A DNA stretch of 64,000 nt, taken from Branchiostoma floridae (taxonomy: Eukaryota; Chordata; Leptocardii; Amphioxiformes; Branchiostomatidae). The DNA lies in NCBI RefSeq assembly GCF_000003815.2, contig NC_049997.1:8822553-8886552 (forward strand), in the 5' to 3' direction. The position numbers and the translations under genes were made by a program. This document shows positions 22,781 through 34,799 of the stretch, in pieces; position 1 is the stretch's first letter, and each line of letters opens with the position of its first letter. The notes under the pieces are model-generated. The model saw only the letters and a program-made list of their open reading frames with translations, ran no database searches and had not been told where the DNA came from.

Positions 22781-24534
22781 GGTAACATCGTGGCTGCATG
22801 TGCAGAAATTTGTCGCTTTCTTCATTTTGTGCTTGTAACTTTACTTCCTCCCGTCCCCCTTCCTGCTTTCCATTTCTATCTCCAACTCGATGGTTTCCCC
22901 ATGTTCCCCCTCTACCACCCTTTGCCTTCATTTCCTTCCTTCAATACTTCTCAGAACTACATCCTGTAGACTATGAACACAGCAAACATGTCCGCAAATA
23001 ACCCCGAGAGGCCTTACACTAAGAGTCACAAAAACACGCGTGTTCTACACAAAGATAAGACGAGCCTTCTGATTGGTCAAATTGGTCATTGATCAAATTC
23101 GAACGCTAGCTCACAAGATAGAAATATACTACAGTTGTGGTGAAAAGGAACACCTAAATCTTAAACATTCGTGACTGTGAACCGTCTGCGTTTATTTGTG
23201 CTTTTTATGTTGATGTGAGTAACAATTCAGAAAAAGCTTACAGCCAATCACAGATCGCGTCCTTGTCACTGACCGCACCTAAGGCCTTGACGTCATATAT
23301 TTGCACTTCTCACCGTTACGGCCAAACATCACGACTTACCGCGACAAGGTAATACCTGCTGAACAAGGTACTGGCATCTAATTTCATCCTAACATCTACT
23401 TATCATTTGTATCTCAAGTTTTTTATCTTTTACTTTATTCCTTAAAGATGATAACAACGAAATTACAAATTAGTGGATTGTCAGTTTTAAAAAGATCAAT
23501 ACATAAGTCGCCATTTTGTTAAAATGGACGAACTCTCAAATGTAACATAAAAGTGAAGAATTGCTATATTTCATACAGCTATCACTCTTTTGACATCTTT
23601 AGCATGCATGACCAGCCTTAACGTGCACTAAATATACCCATGCATGATGAAAATATGCTGATCTGAAAACACCAACTGTACTTAAACCGTTACATATTTG
23701 AAAGCTTTCGAAACTTTTGAGTCACAGTGTTTGAGAACAATTGTTTAGTATGACTACTACATGTAATACAATAATTTACTGCAAGTTTTGTCTGACTGGT
23801 AGAATTTTCCTACAGTCAGACTACAGTAAGGTCAGTTTAAGGTCGGACGACGCAGTGGAGTGCCCACCAATCATTAACCATAGAGTAAAGTTGTGTCGTT
23901 GTATCACTGTGTTCGTTTCATCCAAAGTAACACTAGCCAAACTATTTTATAATGAGGGGCTTATTGAATATTGAAAAGGGCTGCTGCCCCTACCCTTTGA
24001 GTGTTCGTTTGTGGTCTGTATACAATAATGGGCTGTTGACATTAGTAAAAGTCCTAGGTTGTTATGTTCTAGGCGTAGACGTCTGATCTGTTGTTAACCA
24101 TTGACTACTGTGTAAAGGTCCTGTATACATGGTGTGTGTTGAAGATATCATCGTTCGTTTACACAAACTGGGTACAGTTCAGCAAACAGTCGCGCTGAGC
24201 ATTGCATGGGCAAGGTGGTTCTGCTTTTCTTCTTATAGTATGCTTTTTTGGTAAGCTATTTCTCTTCCCTTCTGGACTAGATCGTAAATTTTTAATTCGT
24301 TGGATGTTGTTTCCAATTTTTCTTTACATTTCTACTAAAACGAAAAAAACAGTGATTTTACAGTTAAAAGCATCATAATCTCTATGAAAGGTAACGTTAT
24401 TCTGTTTATTCTATTTTCCTTTGTATAATCTTTTCCATTCTGTATCAAATTAATTCGCTTAATGTTGGACGCCTTTTTTCTTTATATTCTCAATTCCTAA
24501 CTAACAACTGTTCTATGATCGTCGGTGTTTAATT
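22781..24534. other. Intergenic, no gene seen
   Basis: A pyrimidine-rich tract lies at 22840-22960 (runs of CCCTTCC type). The remainder is AT-rich without recognisable coding sequence. The upstream regulatory region of the first dispanin-like gene must lie here, but I cannot point to its elements. Confidence 0.4.
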
Positions 24535-24712
24535 TCAGCAGGGGCTGGTCCGCTGGTAGTGATGTGTGTTTAACTCCCATACTCTTTCCTGCTGAGTGCT
24601 AAGCAGAGAAAGCAACATGTACCATTTTAAAAGTCTTTGGTATGACTCAGCCGGGATCGAACTCACGACCAACCGCGAACAATCTACCCACTCGACCACT
24701 GCACCGGTAGGT
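24535..24712 (-). mobile_element. tRNA-derived SINE upstream of the first dispanin gene
   Basis: On the minus strand the head reads GTGGTCGAGTGGGTAGATTG, then GGTCGTGAGTTCGATCCCGG (B-box-like), followed by a body with TTTAAAATGGTACATGTTGC, GCTTAGCACTCAGCAGGAAA and GGACCAGCCCC. It lies directly before the start codon at 24761, so the 5' UTR may contain it. The open frame runs upstream through it by chance. Confidence 0.78.
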
Positions 24713-24760
24713 TATCGAAGACTAATGACAATTTGTATCAATGCACAGATAGACACTACC

Positions 24761-27187
24761 ATGGCGGAACAAGAAGCCTCCTACCCTCCCCCTGCTTACC
24801 CGGACAAGGGTGGTGAACAGCCGCCACAGCAGGGGTATGGCTTCCAGCCGCAGCCGTACGGACAGTACCCTCCACAGCAGGGCCAGTACCCCCCTCAACA
24901 GGGCCAGTACCCCCCTCAAGGGCAGTACCCGCAAGGGGGGTTTGTGCAGCAAGGGGCTTACGTGCAGATGGGGACTACTGTCGGGGTAAGAACGAGTCCG
25001 ATTTCGTGTTTAACATAAGTATATACTTAACAAAGAAGGAAAATGAGATCTATAGATAAATTAAACGGGAAATAATATCTATAAGTGGAAGTGACCCACA
25101 GTCTAGGGAGAGGGGGTTTGCGACTATGACATAGAAGAAGAACAAGAAGAACAATTTTTATTAAAGCTGTCAAAACCAAGATTTCCTTGTTCTTCTGTTC
25201 TTTCCTTGTATATAGTAGTCTCGAACAGTCTCCTTGGGTTGCAGAAAGTTTGTGAAATTGGAGATGACCCAATGGAGAAACTTAAACTTAAGCCATATTT
25301 CGAGTGCAGTTCTCGGCCTACTTGACCATGGTGAATGAATGAATGCCTTCACCTTTGAATCGCTACCCATTATGCGTACAGTAAAACGGTGCAGGTCCTT
25401 GAAATCGAAGCGTCTGTTGACGCTACTTAAGTTAGTAGTTTACACTTTGAAGTGCACATAAAGGTATCCCTGAAAGCCAATAATGTCCTTATTCCTCCGT
25501 GATTTAAAGTCACCGAGTGGAAATCCTTTGAAAGACGTAAACCACCACCTTATGTAAGACACATACACAGTGATCAAGTGTTATCATCCTGAATAATCAA
25601 ACACGACGTATCCAAGGCCAAATAACCTCATCATGTCAGCTAGATCAGCGTCAATGGCTGAGTAATTATAACCCTGTAATGGGATTGATGATTACAACTG
25701 TGAAAAATACACTGTTAAACGCATGGGCTAGATGAGCATGCAATTACAGTTCTCCTCTATATGTCTCATTGTGAATAAGAATGAATGAAAGAATGAATGA
25801 ATGAATGAATGAATGAATTATGCTCTCACAGAGTGGAGGAATAAAAGAAGGAAAAGAAAAAAATGGATGAATGAATGAATGAATGAATGAATGAATGAAT
25901 GAATGAATGAATGAGCTCATTGCAAGTGGCGTTACTACAATGAGAACTGACAATACAAATTTAAGACATGTTTGGGAGTTTCTAAAAGCAGATTTTTTTT
26001 TCTTTTCTTTACTATACTGATTTTGTAGCAGCCGGCCGTGATGATGGTAGGGAGCAGGGCTAATGACTACATGGGCCTCTCCATCTTCACTCTGCTCTGC
26101 TGCTGCCTACCTCTCGGCATCGCGGCCATCGTCAGCTCCTGTGAGGTAAGGAACCCTCAAACTAAAGGCCCCCTCTCACTTGACGTGCGGCACGCTTGCG
26201 GCATTGCTGCGTTCGGAAGATGCTCAACGAATTCAGAGATAAAGAACGAATTTTCTTACTTGTTGTGTATTCTGTGGTCTTCTATGTCACACTTTTACGT
26301 ATTGCGCAATATCTGAATTATAACAAATCGGAGAAAATAACAAAACAGTACCGCAGTGAACGAACGCAGCAATGCCGCAAGCGTGCCGCACGTCAAGTGA
26401 GAGGGGGCCTTTACCATGGAGGAGGGGGGCAGGTCATCACACCGCTGCCACCAGTTAAAAAAAAAAACATTCCACTGGGCGGCGACCTCGTTGAGACCCC
26501 AAATTTTAATCGATCGTTCGACGAATTCCTAAACTGTTATGTGGTCTTTTAGTCGAATCTTTACCTATCATGAACTCAGGGGCTGCATAAATCCAATTAA
26601 GATCGCAGTGAGCCTTGGGACATGTACCAATAGGGAGTGGGCAGGTCGTCACACCGCTGCCACCATTGTAATGGTATTGGTGTGGGCCTGTGTAAATATG
26701 GGCTTTACAGTGTTGAAGCATAATGTGTTTTAAAACAGGGGTCGATACTGACAGACCTTGTGGGCGATTGAGGGTTAAGCGTTTTCAATTAGACATCTAG
26801 ACACGTATATCTAAATAAACAGAAAACTCTGTTTTTTTTACGCTGCATTGTTTAATTTAGAACAATCTAGCAATGCACAGCAAAAAACGGTTTCTTTGAA
26901 CTTAAAGGATTATGCCATTCACGGCTATCAAACTTTACAGACCATATGTATTCAGTATTTGTCCAATCTGTTTGCTTGTTTGTTTTGTTTAATCGATTGA
27001 TGATTTGTTTGTTTATCAGACACAGGACGCCAACAACGCTGGAGACCTGAACAGAGCTCAGGCAGCATCGAACCGAGCCAAAATCCTCAACTACTGGGCT
27101 CTGGGCGTGGGGATCTTCTTCTGGGTCATCGGGGTCATTCTTATCATCCTGTACTTCACCCTGTTTATCTCCGCGTTTTGGGGTTAA
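24761..27187 (+). CDS. Dispanin/CD225-family membrane protein 1 (IFITM/PRRT-like)
   Basis: Three coding exons, 24761-24985, 26029-26145 and 27020-27187, are joined by phase-0 GT-AG introns into 169 residues. The start MAEQEAS was chosen because the frame upstream runs into a SINE. Residues 9-13 are PPPAY, a PPxY motif that in this superfamily binds WW domains of NEDD4-type ubiquitin ligases. Residues 33-59 are tandem GQYPPQQ repeats. Exon 2 gives the intramembrane/TM1 part with NDYMGLSIFTLLCCCLPLGI; the CCC at 99-101 is a likely palmitoylation site by family analogy. Exon 3 holds the conserved loop (DLNRAQAASNRAKILN) and TM2 (about 140-164). The family includes antiviral IFITMs and synaptic PRRT proteins; the exact role here is unknown. 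A candidate polyadenylation signal is at 27526. Confidence 0.9.
25336..25640 (-). mobile_element. Interspersed repeat, inverted copy of 8130-8477
   Basis: Read on the minus strand it follows the 8130-8477 repeat block by block, for example CAAAGGTGAAGG beside an ATTC microsatellite and CGCATAATGGGTA. It lies in intron 1 of dispanin gene 1. Confidence 0.6.
25785..25916. repeat. (GAAT)n microsatellite, two blocks
   Basis: The blocks 25785-25818 and 25863-25914 are nearly pure GAAT units, separated by 44 bp of purine-rich DNA. Confidence 0.9.
26166..26410. mobile_element. MITE family A with long terminal inverted repeats, in a dispanin intron
   Basis: The left end AGGCCCCCTCTCACTTGACG is followed by TGCGGCACGCTTGCGGCATT and GCTGCGTTCG; the right end is the near-perfect complement, about 48 bp. 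The flanks are TAA (26163-26165) and TTA (26411-26413), suggesting a 3-bp TWA-type target. Its left end starts 20 bp after the exon 2 donor of dispanin gene 1. Confidence 0.85.
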
Positions 27188-28416
27188 AGGTCTGACTGAC
27201 AAGGCATGGAATTCAATCTTTAAGCACGCCTTAAAGCGTTTGTAAAGGTTCCGTTTTCTTGATCTGGTGAAAAGGGTTGCCCTCTCAATTTACGCACGTT
27301 TTAAGGTATGCGTAAAGCTTGAATTTTGTGCTATGATGACAGGTGTTTGGCGTGTTGTTGTAAGACTGAAAGTCCACGCAACAGGAAAGGGATCAATGAC
27401 TCCCATGAATACGATTATAATGCCTTATAGACAAGACAGAGAGAATATCTTAGAGAAAAGAGAGATGTCGTAACAAAATTAAAGTAAGAAACAGAAACGT
27501 TTCTGAATCTGTCAACATTTTTCCAAATAAAAAACGTTTTCTACAAAAATGAACAGGTTTCTATGTATGTTATGGGCTAAAACCTGCACTATTTGCTGTG
27601 ATCTAGAACCCTTTGATTGAACATTTCAATCGTGTGCCTAAGTAGCATGTTTGACTTTCAAAACCTTGATTTGTACTGGTTTTTCTGTTAACGCGCATGA
27701 GTTGAAATACAAAGGGGAACTTTTGATCAACCCGTATAGAACATCTAAAATGTTTTTAAAAGATTTTTACTCATCAAAGTATTGGTAGGTATCAAAAGGC
27801 ATTTCTTTATTGTTGTGTGGAATTGCAACGGTTGGACAATCCTAAATGTACACATCAATCTAACTCCACACCAAGGGATCTAATCTCTTGCTGAAACACA
27901 CTTTCTCCTCATCTAGTCTGCTGTATAGCCGCTGTATGGATTGTTTAAGCGAGCAATGTCGTTGACATATCTTGCAGTAAACGTTTAGTATTATAATCTG
28001 AATATTGTTTTCATAATTATATTGAAAAATTAATAAAAGATGACAAATTGAACTTAACGTGTACTAAATTATTTCAAAAATATTATCCACATGTTGAAAT
28101 CTCTACGGTCATAAGTCGTTAAGTATGTCAAAGAAGATCAAAATATGATAGTATCGGCGTTTGATCATAGCAAGTCACATCGTAGTCTTACAGGGATGTC
28201 GTTCATTTTCTTCTATTCTTCAAGTAATTGTCCCCTAATATTTCGCTTTCTTTAACAATAGTTAAACTAAAGTAGAATATATCTTCCTTAACAATATCAT
28301 TCTTTGTTTCAAATTTCTAAAGCCATGCAATGCACACCGCAAGAAAACACACTTGACAAATGTAGGGATGCTGCGGTTGTCGTTTTCAAACTTTCATCTT
28401 ATAGGATCATTTGTAG

Positions 28417-30001
28417 TCAGTACTTGACGAACTGAAAGATGATGAAGACAACCAATAAAATAACCCCCAGGGCGATCGCAGAAATGTTGAGGAACAGTGC
28501 TGCGCTTGACGCTTTTTTGGCCCGGTCGATGTCCCCAGAAGACTTAGCGTCATTCGCCTAACAAACAAACGACCAAGCAAAAAAAAAACAGAAAACAATC
28601 CATCAAATGACATACTTGGCGAATGACAAGACTGGGGTCATACTGTTTTCATTTGTATTGAAACAATAAAATACTGAATACAGTTGGATGCTATGTTCAC
28701 CACACTCAACAAAGACACATTTACACTACAGTATGATACAAGAAGAAGTAGAATAGATCTTTAATAGTATGCCATCTTAAACTTCCAATGAGATCCTATA
28801 ACGCCATTATGGCGAGTCTCACCTTGCTCGATTGGGCTATCGCGCAGAGGCCGATGGGCCAGCAGCAGCAGAGGCACGTGAAAACGGAAAGGCCCATGTA
28901 GGTAGGTACGTCGCCCTCTTCCGTCGTCACGCTGGTTCGCTGGTTTAAAAACAAACAGTTTATAAAGAAAACGAGAAAACTATGCTTCCCATTCTCTAAG
29001 TATCATATTACAACATTTTTGAATAAAATGTTGCCATAATGTTAACACAAAGATAAAGAAACACGCAATACTTCCCCTTCTATGGACTTCGGTAAAAATG
29101 TTGCAATGACTTCCGGGACTTGTCAATGCCACAATGTCTAATGACTTCTTTGTAAGTGAAACACAGGTTGATACTAGCTAGGTTGACACAGAATCTGCTG
29201 GCCGTATCTACATGGTGCTACTTATTTCAGGAGAAAAGTCCGCAAAGGCAAAATTTATATAAATAGAACAGGGAAAGTCCTAACATTTATCCGAACACCA
29301 CTGTTGATTTCAATTTTTACCACTCTCTCACCTAAGGTTATTGATTTCTAAAAAGGGCAACGCTTTTAGATAACTGATCAGAATGACCTGAGTTGGTAGA
29401 TCTCAAGTGCCAAATAGTGCTATAGCAAATGCACGCTTTTACTTACGTACCTACATGCACCCAGTTCCTCTCGTTGCTATGTTGTAACACCAGGGATCAA
29501 TGTCGTAACTTCAACCAAAAGGTTACGACCAAAATCTGCAATCAATTGGCAGCAGCCACCCCCTCCCCTCCCCCTGTTAAATCTGAACAATATAATCACA
29601 CGATAGCAAGAGAATAAGACAGCAACGTCTCACTTAGTAGAAGTATGAATTCACCTTTAGACATTGCAAAGGAAATGTTCGAAACTTATTGGAAAAGTAA
29701 TCATATAGACTTTTCAACCAAAATGTTTGGATACCTCCTCCTGACATTCCATCAAGGGACGGTTGGCACATGCCACCACTGGTGATGGCCGTGTTGTCTG
29801 TCCAGAAGGGTCCAATTGTTGCAGTGGACCGTACCGCCAGCTTGGAGGACCCTTCTGTTCCGGTAAGTGCTGTTGCTGTAGGAGCACATGTTGCACTGGG
29901 TACAGGCTATCCTGCTGCCGTTCGTCCTTCATAGCAACCCATACTTCTTGACTTTTTTCCAAATAAGCGGGAGGGGGAGAAGACTCATCTCCAGTCGCCA
30001 T
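28417..30001 (-). CDS. Dispanin/CD225-family membrane protein 2 (IFITM/PRRT-like)
   Basis: On the minus strand, exons 30001-29735, 28939-28823 and 28557-28417 join through phase-0 GT-AG introns into 174 residues. Exon 2 is 117 nt, exactly as in gene 1. The start is MATGDESS; PPPAY lies again at residues 9-13. The N-terminal half is Gln/Pro-rich but lacks the GQYPPQQ repeats of gene 1. Exon 2 encodes TYMGLSVFTCLCCCWPIGLC, with CCC at 113-115 and further cysteines. Exon 3 encodes a loop with SGDIDRAKKASSAALFLN and TM2 (about 148-171), ending QFVKY. It lies 1.2 kb after gene 1 in the opposite orientation, so the two converge. Function is inferred from family only. Confidence 0.87.
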
Positions 30002-30181
30002 TGCAGCACTCGCTTGACTGAAAAGTTGTGCTATACTAACATCGCTACCAATTATATATATACCCTTTTGCGACAAGGAAGTAAATTCAACGGGAAACGG
30101 CTTTTTAAGAGAGAGAAGAGAAAGCAGAACCACTTTGAAGAAAAGAATAGCGGCAGTTCAAGGGTAACTGATAAAATCTAA

Positions 30182-32340
30182 GAGGTCATGATAACCGAAT
30201 AACAAAGCTAGTTTTAGTAACTTTACATTGACTCCCTCCACTCACTTCCTGTAACTCTACTTATAATGTATTCTGACAGACAACAACCCACTAAACTAAA
30301 GATCACATACCACTAGTATACCAGCAATATTTAAGATTTTGTTTGAATTTGCCATCCTCGGGTCACTGATGTTATCATGCACAAACAAAATCAATTTCCT
30401 CCTGCCTGCCGAACAAAAACTTGCATAATGTTTGTATCGTTACTATATATAACATTTACGATGAAAGCGTCACAGTAACGGTAAAAGTATTTTTAAAAAA
30501 ACAAATAAAAGGCTCAGTCACCAACAGAACGTCTGACTGAAAAAAATTGAATCTTAACATTGTTTACATTCTTTACAAAGAGAAATTACACGCAACGGGA
30601 AAAGATAACTAAAGGGAACAAATATCTTGAGTTGAGTGTGTTATTTTACAGAACAGAAAAGCAGAACCAACAAAATGACTGATAATGTAACAATTAAAAT
30701 CACATTAGTTAACTAAATGTTTACCTTTTCAAAGAGCAATGAAATGCAATCAGTTTAGCACGTGCTCTCTTTTTTGTCAGAAATGTTACATAAACAATTT
30801 TTGAGCTCTCCTATACAGACTTTGCAGCGCAGAGAATGTTTGCTGTCTGTGCGACCTTGCTCAGAACGTATGGCCAAATCATGCGGTACCAATTGGGTGA
30901 TAATTCTAACTACCACACATGCACAGTGATCACGGCATTCGTCTTGATTTTCGAGGCTGTAGAAACGTTTAGGAGGTAGTAAAAATGAGGCGATTTTTCT
31001 TCCCTGTACTGCACCTTTCTTGAACAAGATGTTAGAATTGAGACATTTATTTTGACTCTTTGAGTGGCGTTGAATGCTTGAGTGGCTAGGTTAGTTGACA
31101 GAAAAGGTCACTGGTAGATTCCTGGCGTTGTGTTCCTGAACAGACGTTTCGTCTGTTCAATCAGGTATAACAATTAGCCTGGTTACCATCCTATTTCTAC
31201 CGGGGCTCCTTACACTCACTTCCCTAAAAAAAACGATTCCAACTACTGTCTTAAAACCCTCATGGTGTCTCGGAATGTACTCTACGGCTTTAAGAAAAGG
31301 CTATATAACCTTTACTTTACCTAAATCTAGACAATCAATACTTCAGTAATATATCACGTACATCATAAGAAGGACAATATATGACAGACAAGTTTGAATG
31401 TAAAACACCTGTGGTCGTGTTGCCAGGTAATTTCTTGGTTTTGCCGGTTTTGCCTTTGCGTCGGCCCAAACTCAGACTCAAAGATTCAATTTGTTCTATC
31501 TCAAATTTCCTGTTGATATTATTATTTAAGGGTGCCTGTCCACCCCACTCATGTCCTACATATTTCCCAAAACATATATGCACATGAGCAGCAGTTAAAG
31601 TTGATCCAAATATCAGCTCTTTACCGGGTTTTTCGATTCTCGCTTAATTCGTCCATGTCCAAGCGATTCTACCATCTCATGGGGGATACATAATCATTGG
31701 CGTTGGATAGACGTCGCTAGAGCACCGTCAAATTTGTGAACAGGCAGATTTTCAGAGAAAAATACAGCCGACCCTCGGGTGATGTTGACATTTGGCGAGC
31801 TTGGACCGATCTAAAAATTCAGACGGCGTTCGCACGAATTGTAAAACCTGTTTCAGTAAGAAAGCAAGGCGATATAACCTCTAAGAACTCAGTCAAAACA
31901 TACCCATCTCTCATCTAGTATTAAAATTGGTCTTTTTTCACGCAGACTATTCAGCGCCACACGTTTCCCAGTGCGGTTTAGATAAGTTCCAGCTGCCGAT
32001 CCCAGACCTGTAACCTCAAAGAAACGTCGATTCAACTATTCGATCTAACTGATCTTCCTCCCTATTAAACGGTGACGATACCTGAAGTAAAGAAGATAAG
32101 GAATTCAAAGGTCCAAGAATCCAATTCCACTGCCAAGCCCTTAGCGTGAGTCTCTAAATAGCAGCAGACAATCGCGTTCGAGTCTCCAGCCCGCCTTTGA
32201 CACCGGCGACGCTTTCAAGAGTTAAGGGCATGTAAAGGGCTTGGAATCATTCAATCAAAGAGATGGGCGTATGTTGACTGGTGAATACAAGCTGTCTAGA
32301 CTGTGTGAATCTTATTGCAATAAAAAGGCGGTGTTTTTAG
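30182..32340. other. Intergenic, no gene seen
   Basis: No supported gene. A half-element of the TAGCCTGGGTACCA family begins at 31175 (TAGCCTGGTTACCATCC, CCGGGGCTCCTTAC) and lacks its right arm. Confidence 0.45.
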
Positions 32341-32346
32341 TCTGCC

Positions 32347-32670
32347 ATAACCATAACCCTTGTACTAACCATAACCTTAACCATAATCATAATCCTAATC
32401 CTAATCCTTACCCTAACCCTTACCCCAACCCTAACTTTAAACTAATTTACTCTAACTTTATCCCTAACCATTGACCTAACTATAACCCCAACACTAACCC
32501 CAACCCCAAACTTAACCCCAAACCCAACCACCAACACTAACCCAAATCGTAACCACTACTCCTACCTCAACCCCAACCCCAACCCTAACCCTAACCCTAA
32601 CCCTAATCCTAACCGAGGCCAAGTCCTATACCGTTACATAACCTAGCCCTAACCCTTACGATACTCCTAA
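32347..32670. repeat. Interstitial telomere-like tract (CCCTAA-type)
   Basis: The tract is built from drifting ACCNTAAC hexamer-like units. It includes a perfect run of the metazoan telomere repeat complement (CCCTAA) at about 32582-32606. The outer parts have degenerated to AACCCCAACCCC and CATAATCATAATCC forms. The tract lies between two dispanin genes, so it is internal, not a chromosome end, unless the contig is broken here. Confidence 0.85.
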
Positions 32671-33088
32671 CGCTGATCATCACTATACACACTAATCCAG
32701 GAAGCCAAAAAATCGTCGGAGCAAGAATTTGGCGCCATCCCTCCCGCTCAAAGACGCCCTTGAGGCCCTTAAGCTTTACCTCTCTCGACCTTATAATTAC
32801 CAACCGTAAGATCTCACAAGTGTTTACACTATGTATGAGCATGAGATGAATGCTACGTACGTGTGGGTCATACCTAGTTCGATTTGTATTCAAGTCCAAA
32901 ATTCATGGCGTACCAGTGTAATAATGACATGGATTTACGGTGAAGACATTTTAATGATCAAGGGCAGGTCATGCATAGAAACACGTTTTTAATAAAAGAA
33001 TGCAAGTCCCTATCCTACGATTGCCCAATCGTGAACTCTTTATTAGGCCTAGTTCCCAATTGCACCGGTGTCATTCAGGGATGTAGCC

Positions 33089-33299
33089 TAGACTCCGTTG
33101 CAGTCTTCGAATGGGGATGATTTTATTGTGTGTGTGTTGGGGGGGGGGGGGGGGGGGTATGGGGGGGCTCCGTTGGTTCGCGATTTTCAACGTTGGCTGG
33201 GTTCTCTTGTGCCGGGAAAGGGAGTTTGCCGAGGAAGTGAGTTTGCCGTGATAGCGATTTTGCCCCGTCCGGGCCGTTCGAAGACTGCAACGGAGTCTA
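33089..33299. mobile_element. Inverted-repeat element with 9-bp target duplication
   Basis: The termini TAGACTCCGTTGCAGTCTTC and GAAGACTGCAACGGAGTCTA are exact inverted copies. The flanks GATGTAGCC at 33080-33088 and 33300-33308 are an exact 9-bp direct repeat. The interior holds a poly-G run of more than 20 and a GTTTGCCG-rich short repeat. A 9-bp duplication fits Mutator-like elements, but an 8-bp reading is possible. Related sequence recurs at 35846-36174. Confidence 0.8.
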
Positions 33300-33688
33300 G
33301 ATGTAGCCCTGGCCAGACTTCAGCCAGAAATTTGTCCCGGTGGGCTGTCAGTTACCGGAGGAGTGCCCCTCGGTGTTCCCCACGGGTAGGTCACGGCGTC
33401 TACTTGTTACCATGCCCCGGGTTCAATTTAAGTCCGACTTAGATTCAACCCGGTGCCTGGCCAGGCCGAAAAATACCCCGTAAGCCGCAAGGTGTCCCAC
33501 GGGGCCACTTAGGGGTCAACCTCGAAAGTGCCCCCCCCCCCCCCAAAAAAAACGTTTAGGCTGAGCACCTATTGCAATTGGGACCTTAGCCTGAAATAGT
33601 TCAAAATGTCACACATGTATGCCCTGACATCTTGTCCAAACGAATTGTTATTCTCATCACGTAGTAGTTTAATTTATACCACGTTCTA

Positions 33689-33901
33689 CAAGGACGGCGC
33701 TCTACGACCTAAAACTTTCTACACGGATCGCTCAACGAAGTATGGAAAAATGTAAATCTCTTTAAGTTTTTTGTGTTTCGCTGTCATTTTAGTAATACTT
33801 TACATTTTGTATGGTATACCCAGTATGAGATCAAAGGTTACACGCGCCCGTTTAAGGTCGCAGAGAGAGCGCAGCGCGATCGCCGTCTAGTGGAAAGCTG
33901 A
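33689..33901. mobile_element. MITE family B
   Basis: It contains CGGCGCTCTACGACCTAAAA, GATCGCTCAACGAAGTATGG, GGTATACCCAGTATGAGAT and the right end AGCGCGATCGCCGTCTAGTG, as in the copies at 21796 and 22317. The left terminus is degenerate. Confidence 0.75.
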
Positions 33902-34023
33902 CCTTGATGACGACAGCTATTGCCTTAGGCGGTACATCCTTATTTTGTTACACCTGCGCAACAGTTGGGCTGATTGTATTGAGAGACTTAGAAAGGTAGG
34001 TGTGTATAAAATTTGCTCAATCA

Positions 34024-34053
34024 AGATATATATACATATATATATATATATAA
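34024..34053. repeat. (TA)n microsatellite
   Basis: A nearly pure TA run with one CATA interruption. Confidence 0.8.
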
Positions 34054-34799
34054 CTATACAAGTAGTCTTATATTGTATATTTGCTACAGTAAACGTAAAT
34101 TCATTGAAAGGTTAAAATGGCGCTTTTATTACCTATAGTCAGGGGTCGTTAAATTCAATACAAGTTAAAGGTCTGATGAAACTGTCTTGCTGCAATGTTA
34201 TCAATACAAAATGCACTAGAACGTTAACAACGTGAAACCTGTGATATAAGCAGGCGCCGAATCTACAGAATAGCATACTATTGTAACGGTTAATCTAGTA
34301 AGACATGTACAGCACCCCTCCCCCAACAGTGCTTTGATTATTAATGATATTAAAATAATTTGTAATGTCTTTTATTGGTATTTTATTAGAATCACAACAA
34401 TTCAATACCAATGAAGAGTCAGATATGTTCAAAATGCATTCAAATGACTAAACAGACAATCTAAATTGAATGCAATAGCATTTAAGCACCATACGTGCAG
34501 AATATGTCAAACTGTGTACGTAAAAAATATTTGTTGACAAAATAATGCCATCCCGGACGTTGTTTCTGGCAAACAAGCAACCGAAATGTTGTACGCTAAC
34601 TCGAAGGTCGCTAGCTTCGCTTTAATTCGCGGCAGCTTTCGGCAGCGGACTAAGGCGAACAAGGCTGGACTGCAGGCTACATCCATTACGCTAATATTGT
34701 ATGTTTTCAAGCATAAATGAAAAGTACGCTTTAAGCAGCGACGCAACAGTTCCATTTACTCATAAAACCTTGCATTCATTTTACAATCCACAATCAGAA

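Noticed and set aside
24596-24760. Longer N-terminus for dispanin 1 from 24596
   Set aside because: This stretch is mostly SINE sequence. The ATG at 24761 gives a start matching the other two dispanins with PPxY at residue 13.
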